The position numbers and the translations under genes are program-made. A stretch of 64,000 nt of DNA, taken from Sclerodactyla briareus (Eukaryota > Echinodermata > Holothuroidea > Dendrochirotida > Sclerodactylidae). The DNA is taken from assembly GCA_026419785.1 (NCBI GenBank), contig JAODTK010003455.1, forward strand, positions 124,001 to 188,000, given 5' to 3'. A model generated the notes under the pieces. That model saw only the letters and a program-made list of their open reading frames with translations. It had not been told where the DNA came from and did not search any database. Positions 13,370 to 24,060 of the stretch are shown one piece after another. Each line of letters starts with the position of its first letter. Position 1 is the first letter of the stretch.

Positions 13370-14000
13370 TATGACTTGGTAATGTGTGTGGTGCCTGTAT
13401 GTCACACCTTCCCCTCAGCAGGATTTATCAGAAATCGTAAGACTAATTTTGATGGAATTTGTATGTGGTGACATGACATGATCAGATTTCTAGTATGAAA
13501 GTTAATATTTAGGGAGGGTATTAGCCTGCCCTATTTCATGTATTTTTTTTGTTTTGATCTCGTTAGCAAGATTGTTGTTCACCTTATCGGCATGGGGATT
13601 TGGTTTTGCCACAAAGGTACATCATGTTTAATATGTGACTGATTAGATATTCCGCATCGAATGTAATAAAAAAATAATAATGATTCATCCTATTCACATA
13701 ATTAATGCAGAATTTTATTGTTCGTCAGATTTTCACAACCTTGGTCAATGTGGTCTACGTTTAGTCCCAAGATTTTTGACATGGATTTGGGCCTAAAGGT
13801 TATTAAATGTTTCCGTTTGGTTCAAAATCAGAAATTTGAAGTTTGTTGGATTTACATGAAACTTGGTGGGTATGGTCTATCGTTAGTTTTTCCCTGAAAC
13901 TTTTTCAGATATGGGTCACTGGAGGTCATTCAATGTGTCTAATTCCATTATTTATGCATTTCCTAATTTAGTAACATTTCCACAAAACTGGGTACTCCAT
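13370..14000 (+). repeat. Interspersed repeat (family B), copy 1
   Basis: It shares ordered blocks with 23210-24060: AGGATTT followed by a GATTTTGATGRAATTT block, GGTAGCAAGATT-like sequence, ACTTGGTTTTGC-like sequence, and repeated GTCATTCAATGTGTCTA with neighbouring ATTCATGC segments. It looks like a long, decayed repeat in the same orientation at both sites. No coding capacity was recognised. Confidence 0.7.
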
Positions 14001-14525
14001 TGGTAGACTGTCGACAATCATTCACAATGAATTTGAAGGACTGTCTCTTGGTTGAAATGGGGTACTGGTCACTGATTATAGCCATTTACAGGGACAGCAT
14101 TCGCGTGTGTCAAACTATATCCACATTATCCTGCTTTTTGATTGCTGTTACTATCTGCTACTGGCAATTTGCTCTCTTTCGACTTCTATGTAAGATCTGG
14201 TGGGTTCATGTACAAAAAAATGCCCTCACAAAAAATGGCCACTGATCACGAAAGGTACGACAGCAGTTCTTGAACCACTTGTTCCCTTTCATCCCCCTCC
14301 TCTTCCTCCATCTCTTCCTCCTTTTCTTTCCTTCTTCAGATTTCCACTCTTGATTATCTTCCCATCCACCATCATGATCACTGGCCTTGCCTCGATGGCA
14401 GGTATATGAGTAGTCCATCACTCATCACTTTGATTCACATTTCAAGGGTTTCCTTAATATTTATTTCAATAAAATTGGAGGAGTTATAATCTTTTTTTAC
14501 TTCTTTGTTTATATTCCTCCGGCAG

Positions 14526-14657
14526 CGCTTATGGGAAAAGAGAAGTTGTCCCCCTGTCACCCCACAGGCCGGAGGTTGTGGATGACTTTGTGCGTACCTT
14601 TCTGGGGTAACGAGGTGTTGACATGAGGAGGACTTTGGACTGCTTCCAAACAGAATG
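14526..14657 (+). CDS. SPAG16: SPAG16 exon 3: RTLDCFQTEW segment
   Basis: It has an acceptor CTCCGGCAG and a donor GAATG|GTTAGT. From the inherited phase it reads KREVVPLSPHRPEVVDDF, then VRTFL, then RTLDCFQTEW, matching the SPAG16 stretch around VPEVIEDFLCNFL and RTLDCFQSEW (LisH-like dimerisation region). The frame is constant from acceptor to donor, but a TAA stop is at 14608-14610, between FL and RGVDM, where the family has a short KMGM-type linker. The last two bases (TG) pair with the first base of exon 4 to give the Trp of EWYEL. Confidence 0.88.
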
Positions 14658-16019
14658 GTTAGTTGTTGACTTCAGTAGATATAGTGGGAGGGGGGGGGGG
14701 AGGGGGGGGGGGGTTGGGAAAGATGTCAGTCTGGCTGTGGAGGTCTGCTGCAAGCTCCTTCCTCCATACGCCCACCTGGCAGTAGAACAGAATTATAGAA
14801 ATGCAATCCCCACAGAAAACAGCCTTTGTGGACCTTGTTCAGAGAAAGCACATTACAGTATGTTACGAGTTTGTTTAAATTGAAAAAGGTTTGGAAAAAA
14901 ATGCATGATTTATGCAAAATTTCAGCTCCTGTGACCATGAAATGACCTACATGTTGTTCAGGATTAGCAACAGTCCACATCCGCCGAGTTTCGTTCGAAT
15001 TCAACATCTTTAGAAAAATTGCGGAAAAACACAAGTTTTGACATCTGGTGACCTTGAAATCACCGTCCTTGAAAAAAAATCACCGTTTGTCCCCACCCAC
15101 CCACTTTCGTGAAAATCGGACTAACTCTTTTTGCAGGATATAGAATCGAATAGAAACATAGAATTATAGAAATGCATGCAGTTTGCCTAGGCTATGCCAG
15201 GCATGGGCATCCTTCAGCCCTTTGACAAATCCAGCCCGCAAGGCTGATTTTCCTGGCCCATGGATGTTTGGTAAAACACAAAGTATCCCATTCATGAGCA
15301 GCCGTCTCAAATGAAACTCGGCCTGCATACTCCCCTCGTTCCATGGGAACAACAACAAGCTGAGGCAGTAAGAGACTTGTTAGGAACTGCCCTGGACCCT
15401 CCGATGAGCCTGAATTTATTAATTACTCTCACAATAGTGAGTATATGATTATGTACAAAACTCAGACACTCTGTATGTATCACTGACAGTGCTAATATTT
15501 TAAAAAATTTGCTCTGTAGTATTGAAGATGAAAATGTCATAGTAGGCAGTCTTGAATGCTGCCAAAAGGTTCAATAAAACAAGAGGTTACGTTTTTATTG
15601 TTGTCAATAGTGCACAGGACTGTTTGTCATCGGTCATGCAAGGACTGTTTCTGTACAGTGCGCTATATAGCGGATCGGTAGTCATTGAGTGGTCCATTAG
15701 TGTTAAGGTGGTTGAAGTGCTTGTTGGCACTACTTTGACATTCAATTAACACCTCCCGCGAGGAATCCTGGCTCCTCATTGGAGTAGGCGAAGCATTCTA
15801 TGGGTGAATGGGTAAATATTTGATGTTGGTGCCACTGCATGTTTCAACCAGTAGAAGGAAAATGTGTGGAATCTCATCTATTGCTCCGTACACTGTGGCT
15901 CATAGATCTCATGCTTTTCATAACATTGTATTTATGGTAGTGATCATGGTGCAGGAAAAACAATAGTCCACTGCCCCACAATTAGGGAAAAAAATGAGGG
16001 TGCCGCTAGTTGGAAATTG
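14658..16019 (+). other. SPAG16 intron 3, 5' part
   Basis: It begins with a poly-G tract just inside the intron (14688-14713). Around 15197 a CCAGGCATGGGCA... segment with CAGCCC/CCCGCAAGGC resembles the start of a hAT-type element, but no matching end was confirmed. Otherwise there is nothing recognisable. Confidence 0.4.
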
Positions 16020-16024
16020 ATGCC

Positions 16025-16330
16025 TGAATTCACTCACAGTGAAGTGTGCATGCTCACTAATAAACAGCTCAGGGGAATAGACCAGATTCTTCCTATAGCT
16101 CTATCATTATGGCCTATTTTTAAACTGTCACCACCCTTTGAGAATGCAACCAATTCATCCATCTTGGGTTTTTATGTTCATGAGTAATGCGGAGAAAATC
16201 GGTGACGTTTTTGTCTAGTAGGATGTTTAGTTTCCATCAGGTGTAGTTTCGAAAAATTGTTCTGTACACTGTTCGTGCAATGTCAGACTGCCAGTTTACC
16301 CTTCGACCTCTGACACAGTTTAATTATAAT
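16025..16330 (+). repeat. Interspersed repeat (family C), copy 1
   Basis: It shares GTGTGCATGCTCAC, AAACAGCT, ACAGATTCT-type sequence, ATTAYGGCCTATTT and ACTGTCACCAC, in order, with 22022-22190, and more weakly with 45277-45540. The blocks and spacing are conserved, so this is a genuine dispersed family. No terminal repeats were found. Confidence 0.75.
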
Positions 16331-16395
16331 CTCAACTGTGAATGGCCTATTGCCAAGTTCCTGCGCTGTTTGCAACTCAGCTCAAATGGAAGTAA

Positions 16396-16809
16396 TTAAA
16401 GGGCAAGTCCAGCCAAAAATATTTGAATGTCATATGATTGTGCATTGAAATCATGCCAATCAAACTTTCATGTCATACATGTTTGTTATAAGTTGAAGTT
16501 TTGAAGATGATTAATTTATCACTGCTGTGTTGACAATTTTGCAAAATTGGCAAGACTTGATGATGTCATATCTACCAATTTTGAAGAAAACTCTGTGAAA
16601 TATATGTCTTGACTTTCCCCTTATAATTGACAGATATGACATCATAGAAAGGTTGCCAAAATCAACAAATGATATGAAATTTGAGGAAGCCATATCTTCT
16701 CAACCGCACATGCTATAAACCTGGAACAAAGTGATATTTGAATGATTTTCATTCTCTCTACACATTATAACACCAAATGAGTATTAATTTGGCTGGACTT
16801 TGCCTTTAA
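16396..16809. mobile_element. TTAA-flanked palindromic MITE (piggyBac-like ends)
   Basis: The left end is TTAAAGGGCAAGTCCAGCC. The reverse complement of the right end is TTAAAGGCAAAGTCCAGCC. Both ends include a TTAA target site. The interior is also an imperfect palindrome: TGATGTCATATCT near 16561 is mirrored by AGATATGACATCA near 16633. It is 414 bp long with no transposase. The TTAA target points to a piggyBac-type mobiliser, which is inference. The minus-strand open frame at 16511-16693 is a by-product of the palindrome. Confidence 0.8.
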
Positions 16810-17229
16810 TGTCTGCTCCTCACCATCAGTCAGGTTTGACATGTGTTATGCCCTCCTAACCCCACCCCCACTAAGCTGTAGAATTGTAAAATGCTACAGT
16901 ATCTGCATAACTTTGGCATTTATGTTTCAGAGTGACCCTAAGATTCCGAACCTAGGGACTCTTTCAGTGCCCCACCCCCACATCCCCTTCCCCGCTATAT
17001 GTTTTCTCTACAATTTATAATGGGTTCAAATCATACCCCTTCAATTTCAAATAAATTTGACTGCTATTCACAGACTTTGGTTTGCCAATTTACATCTCAA
17101 TCCGAAGTTTAATTTTGCTTCTGTCAAAGTTGGATGAGAAATCCCCTTCCATTTGACTGACTGAAAGATCTTCTGATATAGGTCAAGGATGTCATTTCCC
17201 TCACTCCATCGTAGTGTACGCAGAGGGAA

Positions 17230-17297
17230 CAGGTGAGGGGGGGGGAAGGGGGTGAGTGGGAAGGGGGTGAGAGGGAAGGGGGTGAGAGGGAAGGGGG
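17230..17297 (+). repeat. G-rich minisatellite (GGGAAGGGGGTGAGA units)
   Basis: Four tandem units of about 15 bp, GGGAAGGGGGTGAGW, run in succession. The multiple G-runs on one strand make it a candidate G-quadruplex sequence. It lies in SPAG16 intron 3. Confidence 0.85.
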
Positions 17298-17381
17298 GTG
17301 CAACAGGCAAGAACTCTATCAATGGTCCTGAAGAATATGTTGTGCAAAAATCCAAGACCAATCCCTCAGGACAGCAGTCAT

Positions 17382-17421
17382 TCCCCCCCCCCCCCCCTGT
17401 ATACCCCCCCCCCCCCCCCCG
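17382..17421 (+). repeat. Poly-C tracts
   Basis: Two long C runs are separated by TGTATA. Such runs are frequent in this window and are likely places for length errors in the assembly. Confidence 0.9.
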
Positions 17422-19838
17422 TATAACCAGAGTAACTCTGGTTACACCCTGCCCAACCTCTAGCTCTCTGAGGAGTATTGATTACAGTAAACTTTTGACT
17501 CAGGATCAGTACAGGTGACAAATGACCAAAAGAATTGAAGTACATTGCTACTTCAATCTTTACTTTTCATTGGCCCTCCTAATGTTCATTGGTATACAGC
17601 CACCCATGTCTATTAGGCAAAATAAAATAATTTCATATGTAGCGTTCCCCGCCCGACTCCTTTTTGGGGGATTCTGAAAATTTCTTTTTTTTTTTTCATT
17701 CTCATGCCATAACTTTTTTTTTGAAAGAATATTTTTGGAAAGTCTAACTCCATGGCATCAGTGTGCTCTTGACAAAGGAACAATTTGAAGCATGTTTTAG
17801 GTTAGTAGACCCTGTGAACTATAAAATGAAAAGGAATAAAGAAGGCGGCCTCCTCTGAGAAATGTCAAATGACAAAACCCTGCTTCGACCCGCTTCTTTT
17901 CCTCTTTTCAAACCTGTCTATGTCTGGTATTTCTCATGTTGCATTTTACCAAGAAATGGTTATCATGCAAATTTCTGGGTTAGAATGGTATTAAGTATTA
18001 GTCGAGCTACATGTGGACAATTCATCTGGTATATAAACATCTTGATAAGCAATGGTCGGGTCGCCCCCAAAAAAGTGCCGCCTCCTCCTCATTGTCGAAA
18101 AACAGGAAGCTAAACATGTTTTCATTTTTACTTGGCCTTATGGTCTGAGAGTATTGAATAACTGGCTGTATTTGGCTTACAACTTAGTGGGGAATGGGAT
18201 TGTTGTTGTTTGCTATTATTCATCATGTGTGTTGGGTGTGGGGGGTATTACATCACGTGGTCTCACAGGGAGGGATTACTCCTTGACAGGTGTTAATAGG
18301 TCATCAACAACCAACATAGAGGGTGTTTATAAATTTTACTATGTCACGGTAGAGGCTAATAGCTCCCCAGTGATACCTTTATCAAGAGAGATGATTCAAC
18401 AGGGGTCATGGCCTGGCACCTTGACCATTTCAGGCTTTCAAAGTCTGTATGAATTACCCTCAATGAGGAAGCTCTCCACGCCACAGGTACATTTGAGGAA
18501 AAGAAAGTCAGAACAGAAGAGATTAAGTTGAATGAAGATTTTTGCTATTCAGAGTTATGCCAGGGCGGGGCAGCAGCCCGAAGTTGAATTTTTTGGAGGA
18601 GGAGGGGGGGGGGAAGACTTCACATGAGTTAGTCCAAGGGGCCTAAGAAGAGGAGCGTGTCCCCCTTTCCTTTTAAATTTCTTTAGGTATCTGGAACGAC
18701 TGCAATGCCAAATGGTGGACTAAATCCAGGTATGTGTGGCTCTCAACATACTGACATATCATGTTTTTAATTTTCTTTTAAACAATGAAATTTAAGCCCA
18801 AGAGAATTTGGGGGAACATGCACCAACCCCACCCTGCTAAGTGCATGAGTTACACTACGGTAAGTTCCTCCCCCAGTACAATAGCGTGCACAAGTGTAAG
18901 GCCATGGCTGTCTTGTGGGGACTGGGACGGGAATGGGGGGTTGGTGTAGATTATTATGATAGGGTGGGGAGGGGGGAGAGAAACATTGTTGTAGACCATT
19001 GCCCTTTTCCCAGTAATAATTTCCCTCCCATTTAAAATGTACTGGCCTCTCAAAATGATTGCAGTGATGTGCATCTCTGGGACCTGCAATATTGGGATAA
19101 GTGGCAAGTATCTATTAGGCTGCTTATGCATTGTTTTGTTATTTTGTGTGAAAAGGACATTATGTATATAGGTGTCTATGAAGGTTGGGGGTCCGAGACC
19201 CCATAGGCACGGTGCTCTCACCTTCCACTGTCTCTCTCTACTTTTTTTCTCCTTTCCCCTAAGCTTTAATTCTAATGTGGTTCTGTGTATTACAACCATC
19301 CCCCATTGACATTGCATCACTTCTTCCTCAACATGTACACTGGTACCAGATGAACAACAATAACCCCCTTTTGTGGTACCACTCTATTGAGTGATCAACT
19401 AAAATTCACACCCAGTAAATGTAAAACTTCCTGTGTAGGCCTACCAGGCTGGGCTGGCAGGCAACTTGAAGGTGTCAGACTAATCCCCACCAGGCTTGAC
19501 TCTCTCTCCCATTCTTTGTCCCATGCTAGAAGGCTCCATAAGTTGGGAGGGGGGGGGGGAGGTTGTAAAAATCCAAATAAATGATTGCCTTGATGAGGTC
19601 TACTGATTATTATTCACACATCATAAACTGGTTGCAATGGAAAATTCTAGCTTGCAGCTAGAATGATCCAGCTGTTTGTCTTCTCAAGGTACTGTTACTT
19701 CATTGAATTAAGTTTTCCTCCCTAGTAAGGGTTGGGGATTAGTCAGAATATTTAGGGATCTCACTATATATTCCCTCAACAACATAGTCATTGTGTTTGT
19801 GTATGAAATAAAAGCCAATAGGTTGCTTCTATGTCGAA
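17422..19838 (+). other. SPAG16 intron 3, middle part
   Basis: It contains two long chance-like open frames (18052-18531 on +, 159 codons, and 18850-19320 on -, 156 codons). Neither has a recognisable domain or splice context. G-rich runs occur at 18598-18613, 18950-18980 and 19546-19562. No element with defined ends was seen. Confidence 0.4.
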
Positions 19839-20110
19839 CTGAGTGGTTGGCAACAATTGGTAGAGCGTTGGCCTCCACCCGGGAAGACCGGGGTTCGATT
19901 CCAGGTCGGTTCCCGTTCGTGTCATACCCAAGCTTGAAAATGGAACCTGTTGCTTCTCGCTGGGCACTCAGCACAAGGGATTGGGCAGGGACAAACGAGG
20001 GGTAGGCAATTTGTAAGTTGCCGTCTGCGCGTGATTACCCCCACCCCACAGTTGAGGGGTACCCTGTCCAACATACCCTGTCCAACAGCAATGCGGAAAA
20101 ATCCTCAGGC
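19839..20110 (+). mobile_element. tRNA-derived SINE (family S1), copy 1
   Basis: The head carries an A-box-like stretch (AATTGGTAGAGCGTTGGCC) and a perfect B box GGTTCGATTCC at 19892-19902, the spacing of a tRNA-type internal pol III promoter. The body (GTCATACC..., TGGAACCTGTTG, CAGCACRAGG...) is shared with 45706-45960, and its first part with 59105-59220, so this is a SINE family and not a functional tRNA. No tRNA cloverleaf closes. Confidence 0.8.
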
Positions 20111-20129
20111 TTTTAAAAGATAACTGCAT

Positions 20130-20690
20130 GATGAATTATAAGAGGCTAATATTAGCTGAAGAAAAATGGAATGCGTTAGTCCAAACCCATAGTTCATATG
20201 ACTTTCCGTTATGGAGTTACAGTCCTTTGAAGTTTGTGCATGTGTATTGTGCAAGATCGAAAAGCATCCCATCATGCAATAATAATGATGTCATACTTTC
20301 ACAGCCCTGCAAACACTCTTTGGTTTCTTCTCATTGAAATTTACACATTATTTTTCATTTCGAAAACATTTTAGTCTATGGAAGAGGATTGCCAAAGTGG
20401 GTTGGTAGTGTTGATTGATACTTGTTGATGGGAGAAAGTCTCAAACAGACTTGTTGCTAAATGTTGACTTATTCAACAAAATGAAACAATGAGATACATG
20501 ACATAAATTCCCGGATTGTCCAAGTGTGCTGTCATGCGTTATTGTGCAATTTGGATTCTCCCCAATTTCTGTGCCTAATGGACCAAACTTCGAGGTCCAA
20601 TAACTCCATATAGGAAACATCGTATTGAAATGGGGGTTGGACCCATGGAATATGAATACAGTTTTCATTCTGCATGATATATTGTTGTAT
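20130..20690 (+). repeat. Interspersed repeat (family D), copy 1
   Basis: It shares GCAAGATCGAAAAGCATCCCA, GATGTCATACTT, CACAGCCCTGCAA, AAAATGAAACAAT and CCCAATTTCT-type blocks, in order, with 63500-63960 (+) and with 28850-29290 (- strand). The frame with CARSKSIPS...CNNNDVILSQPCK reappears in part in the minus-strand copy (VARSKRTHHA...DVILAQPCKK). The similarity may be nucleotide-driven, because each copy ends in a different way. Confidence 0.8.
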
Positions 20691-20800
20691 TCAAGCCTGC
20701 ATTTGCCGCTAATAGGCTTTGTGCGTGGAATCAATTGCTTAGTAGTTTGGAGATCTACCAACTGAGCTAATCTGCCCCTGCGGGGAGGCAACCCCGTTTG
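20690..20800 (-). mobile_element. tRNA-like SINE head on the minus strand
   Basis: The reverse complement reads GATTAGCTCAGTTGGTAGA, an excellent tRNA A box (TAGCTCAGTTGGTAGA). The B-box region is degenerate (GGCTTGAATAC). It directly follows repeat family D, whose body reads away from it on the minus strand, so family D could be the body of a SINE with this head. In the copy ending near 63.96 kb the corresponding position shows GGCTTGAACCC. Confidence 0.6.
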
Positions 20801-21257
20801 CTGTGAATATAGGAACTCGGGAAAGATCCAGTCTCCTGAAAGTCGGCGCCCAAACCACTACTCACACAATGGCACCATTCTAATGTCCAGACCTCTGGTC
20901 CATTTTCCATGAATGGAGACTTTCTTGGTTTACTTATAATCCCCATGGATCATTTAGAATATGGGAGGGGGGGAGACAACTGGCCCTAAATATGCTGAAT
21001 GATTTATTAGGTTCAGCCTTCACACTATCTAATCACCATGTCTGGGGTGATTCCACTTGTGGGTGACCAGTCTATCACTTTTATGTATCCTAAATATGTC
21101 AGTAGCATTGACCTCAATGAGTTATGGAGGATCTAATTGTATGGATGACTGACATGGTAAGTGGGGCTGCCTGAAAAGTATCAACTGCAGTAGTTGTGTG
21201 ACCACTTTAAAAAGTTTCAGAAAAAAAAAAAAATCTCACCAATCAAGTCAGCCCATA

Positions 21258-21346
21258 GTGGATTTCATAATATTTAATAAATAGTAATAAATAATAAATT
21301 GCATTTGTAACGCGCACAATATCTACAGACAAAGGCGCTACAGAAG
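21258..21346 (-). mobile_element. 3' tail of a LINE/SINE on the minus strand
   Basis: Read on the minus strand it is CTGTAGCGCCTTTG, then GTGCGCGTTACAAATGC, followed by an AATTTATTATTTATT-type tail. This resembles the 3' ends of the LINE fragments at 55-57 kb (a GCGC/CGCT core before ATT repeats). The body upstream of the tail was not resolved. Confidence 0.5.
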
Positions 21347-21821
21347 GGAAACAATACAAATGTGAAACCATCAGTCCTTAAATGCAACATTAAATAGATG
21401 TGTCTTTAGATTGATTTAAATGTACTGAAAGTTGTATTTGTTTTTGGGGGAGGAGGTTTTGGGCAAGGGTTGGTATGCAGATGCAACATAACTACTATGA
21501 TGGATGATGATAAAGGGCTCATTAGTTGTAATTTACGTTTCTTAGTGGTTTGCCAACAATGGATGAGACAACAATTTTGAGAACACATCCCAAAATTTGT
21601 AGATGGTCATAGGGAGTATATTTCTGATAGATTATATTTGTCAGGTTTGGTAACCGTTTGAATAAGTCTTTCAATTGTAACCTAGTTAGTAGGTACTAAT
21701 CGTTTTGAAGTATGGTCATTATAGATCGTTTTTTTATGTTCATCTGTTGAATTATCACATTCACATTGCTTTTACAGTTTGGTTATTGTATGTGCTGTTT
21801 TCACAGTTTTGTTGCCTATTA

Positions 21822-21987
21822 AGGCGGCTTTCACAACCCACACCGTGCGCGACGCACGCTATACAAAGGTGGCAAGACCTTTCACACCGGCGGGCGATGT
21901 TTCTATCGCTCAGCGGTGTGAAAGGGCCTAACGAATCTATTGTTTTTCAACTTTTTTATCGCGTTGCGCGCCGGTGTGAAAGCGCCT
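21822..21987. mobile_element. PIF/Harbinger-type MITE with TTA target duplication
   Basis: The left end is AGGCGGCTTTCACA. The reverse complement of the right end is AGGCGCTTTCACACCGGCGC. Both ends are flanked by TTA (21819-21821 and 21988-21990), the 3-bp target duplication typical of PIF/Harbinger elements. A second inner inverted pair, CCTTTCACACCGG (about 21879) and CGGTGTGAAAGG (about 21914), makes the interior foldable. At 166 bp it is non-autonomous. Confidence 0.85.
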
Positions 21988-22021
21988 TTAGAATCAAGTC
22001 TACCAGCCTTTTTACGGTTGT

Positions 22022-22240
22022 AAGTGTGCATGCTCACCACTAAACAGCTTGGGGTAGAACAGATTCTCTGCAAAGCTCCATCATTACGGCCTATTTATTA
22101 ACTGTCACCACTTTGAACGTCAACCAATTCATCTCATGGGGGGAAATTCCTGAAGTTTGTGCTGGTAGGTTGTTGTAGCTCTTGTCCGGTCTGTGAGCTT
22201 ATGAGGGGGGTGGGTCAGGGGTCATTCCTCTTCTACGCAC
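22022..22240 (+). repeat. Interspersed repeat (family C), copy 2
   Basis: It begins 34 bp after the Harbinger-type MITE with GTGTGCATGCTCACCACTAA and follows the block order of 16025-16330. It continues through AGTTTGTGCTGGTAGG, a block found again near 45409. Confidence 0.75.
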
Positions 22241-23139
22241 TCCTGCATCATGAAATCACGTTCTCAGAGTGCCTCAGCCCTATCCTCCACCCCCACCCCC
22301 ACCTTTTCCCTAGCCATCATTCAACCCCTAACAAATGTTATCAGCACACTACACAGGGGCAGATTCATGGGGAAACGACAGGCACATCCCCCCCCCCCCC
22401 TCCTCTATTGGGCTTCATGAAAAGTGAAAAAGGATGAGCAAGACGATACAGTGAAATGGCTTGGAATTGGTCACATAGGGCTCCATTTTGCATCTCAGCC
22501 CTTGTCAGGAGCTAGGATTTTCTACAGTGGAGGAGAACCCCCTCCTGTTAGACCCTCCGCCAGGATAATGGTCACTCAAGCTGTGTACCCCATCGAACAA
22601 GGAAGAAAGTGCGGTGTATTTGAGTCTAAGTAATATAATTTTGGTAATCCACAATAGATTAGGGTAAACGTGTGACAAAAACTCCAGAGTGGCAACGCTG
22701 ATTTAGCACCAGCTGACTTTTCAGTGAAGGGGATTACCACTTTACAAGTGGGCCCACCTTGACTTGACCACAGATCATTTGACTTGATATAAATTATGTA
22801 GTGAACCTCCAATTCAAGATAGATACAGTTCATGGCCTAGTTTGGCCTCTTAGTAGAGACATGTTGTCTGGATGGGTTGAATTGCTATGGCTATTAGCTG
22901 GTGCGAATATGTCATCATCCAGGCAGTTCCCATGAATCATAAGGATTCTTTTTTGAGTGACCCTTCATCCAGTTTGAGGACTGTGGTCTGACCATGAAAC
23001 TGTTAGGTCTATGAATACATGGAAGAGAATGCCTTGTCCAGAATGATGCAACCATTTTAGGCCTCCAAATCTGTCTAACATCTGATGAACAATGACTCCT
23101 GTTTTTGTCCCACCTGAACAAAGTTCAGGAAGAGACTTA

Positions 23140-24060
23140 GCGATCACTTGTCGAGTGTGTGTATGTGTGTTCATTGTGTGTGTATGTATGTTTGTATGTG
23201 TGTATGTGTGTCCCATTTTCTCATTAGTAGGATTTCCCCGAAATGGAAGACCGATTTTGATGAAATTTTATATGTAGTATTGGGGTTGGGTGAACACAAT
23301 ATTGGTCAGGTTTGGGTCCAAAGTCACTAATTAAGTAGGGTGATTGACCTATTTTATGTAATTTATTGTTTAGGAGGCTCGGTAGCAAGATTACGGATGA
23401 ACCATAGGTGCTATGGTGACTTGGTTTTGCACGTAGGTGTAGATTAAGAGACAAATGATTCAATTTTTAGTGTGAACAATGCCAATTAAGTCTTCTTCAT
23501 CAATTTTAAACCAAAACTCGGTGAATATACTCTACCTTCAGTCCCAAAACTTTTTAACAAAGGTTTGCGCTCAATGGAGGTCATTCAATGTGTCTATAGA
23601 TTTGCATAATTCATGCGAAATCTTGAAGTTGGATTCTCATGAAACCTGGTGGGAATGGTAGACATTGGAGGTCATCAGTGAGTCTATTTTGCATGGATTA
23701 TTCTATTCAAAGTTTGTTCAATTTTCACGAAGCTTGATGGCCATGGTCTACCTCTAGTCCCCCCAAAATGTTAACATTGACTCGAGTCATTAGGGGTTAT
23801 GCATGTGTATAAATTCTTCCATTCATGCAAATGTTCCAGTCTGTTGGATTCCCATAAAATTTATTAGGTTTGGTCCACCATTGGTCCGAGATGTTTGAAG
23901 TGAGAAAATGAGTCAATGAAGTTGATATTATGTCTTATTTGCATAATTTAGGCAATTTTAGTCACTTTTCCACACAACTTCTACTCCTCAGTTTAGGAGA
24001 CATTGTCAATAATCAGTCTGTACAAATTTGAAATTGGTCACTGATTAGTAGGCTGTTTAT
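23140..24060 (+). repeat. TG-rich microsatellite plus family B repeat, copy 2
   Basis: A degenerate (TG)n/(TATG)n run at 23155-23212 leads into family B (see 13370-14000). Blocks such as GGATTTCCCC, GACCGATTTTGATGAAATTT, CGGTAGCAAGATTAC and GTCATTCAATGTGTCTATA are shared. Family A at 29.94 kb has the same arrangement of TG run followed by repeat, which suggests that the TG run belongs to the repeat's 5' end. Confidence 0.7.

Noticed and set aside
15197-15395. Possible hAT element starting CCAGGCATGGGCA and ending TGCCCTGG
   Set aside because: The ends match over only a few bases and the flanks show no 8-bp duplication.
18052-18531. 159-codon open frame on the + strand
   Set aside because: It has no recognisable domain, no conserved splice context and lies in intron 3. 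One or two frames of this length are expected by chance in 64 kb read in six frames.
18850-19320. 156-codon open frame on the - strand
   Set aside because: Overlaps low-complexity G/C runs and shows no family similarity.
19839-19912. Functional tRNA gene
   Set aside because: Good A and B boxes, but no closing acceptor stem, and the head is shared with longer repeat copies. It is a SINE head.
23140-23215. CRISPR-like or regularly spaced repeat
   Set aside because: A degenerate TG/TATG microsatellite in animal DNA, with no spacer structure.
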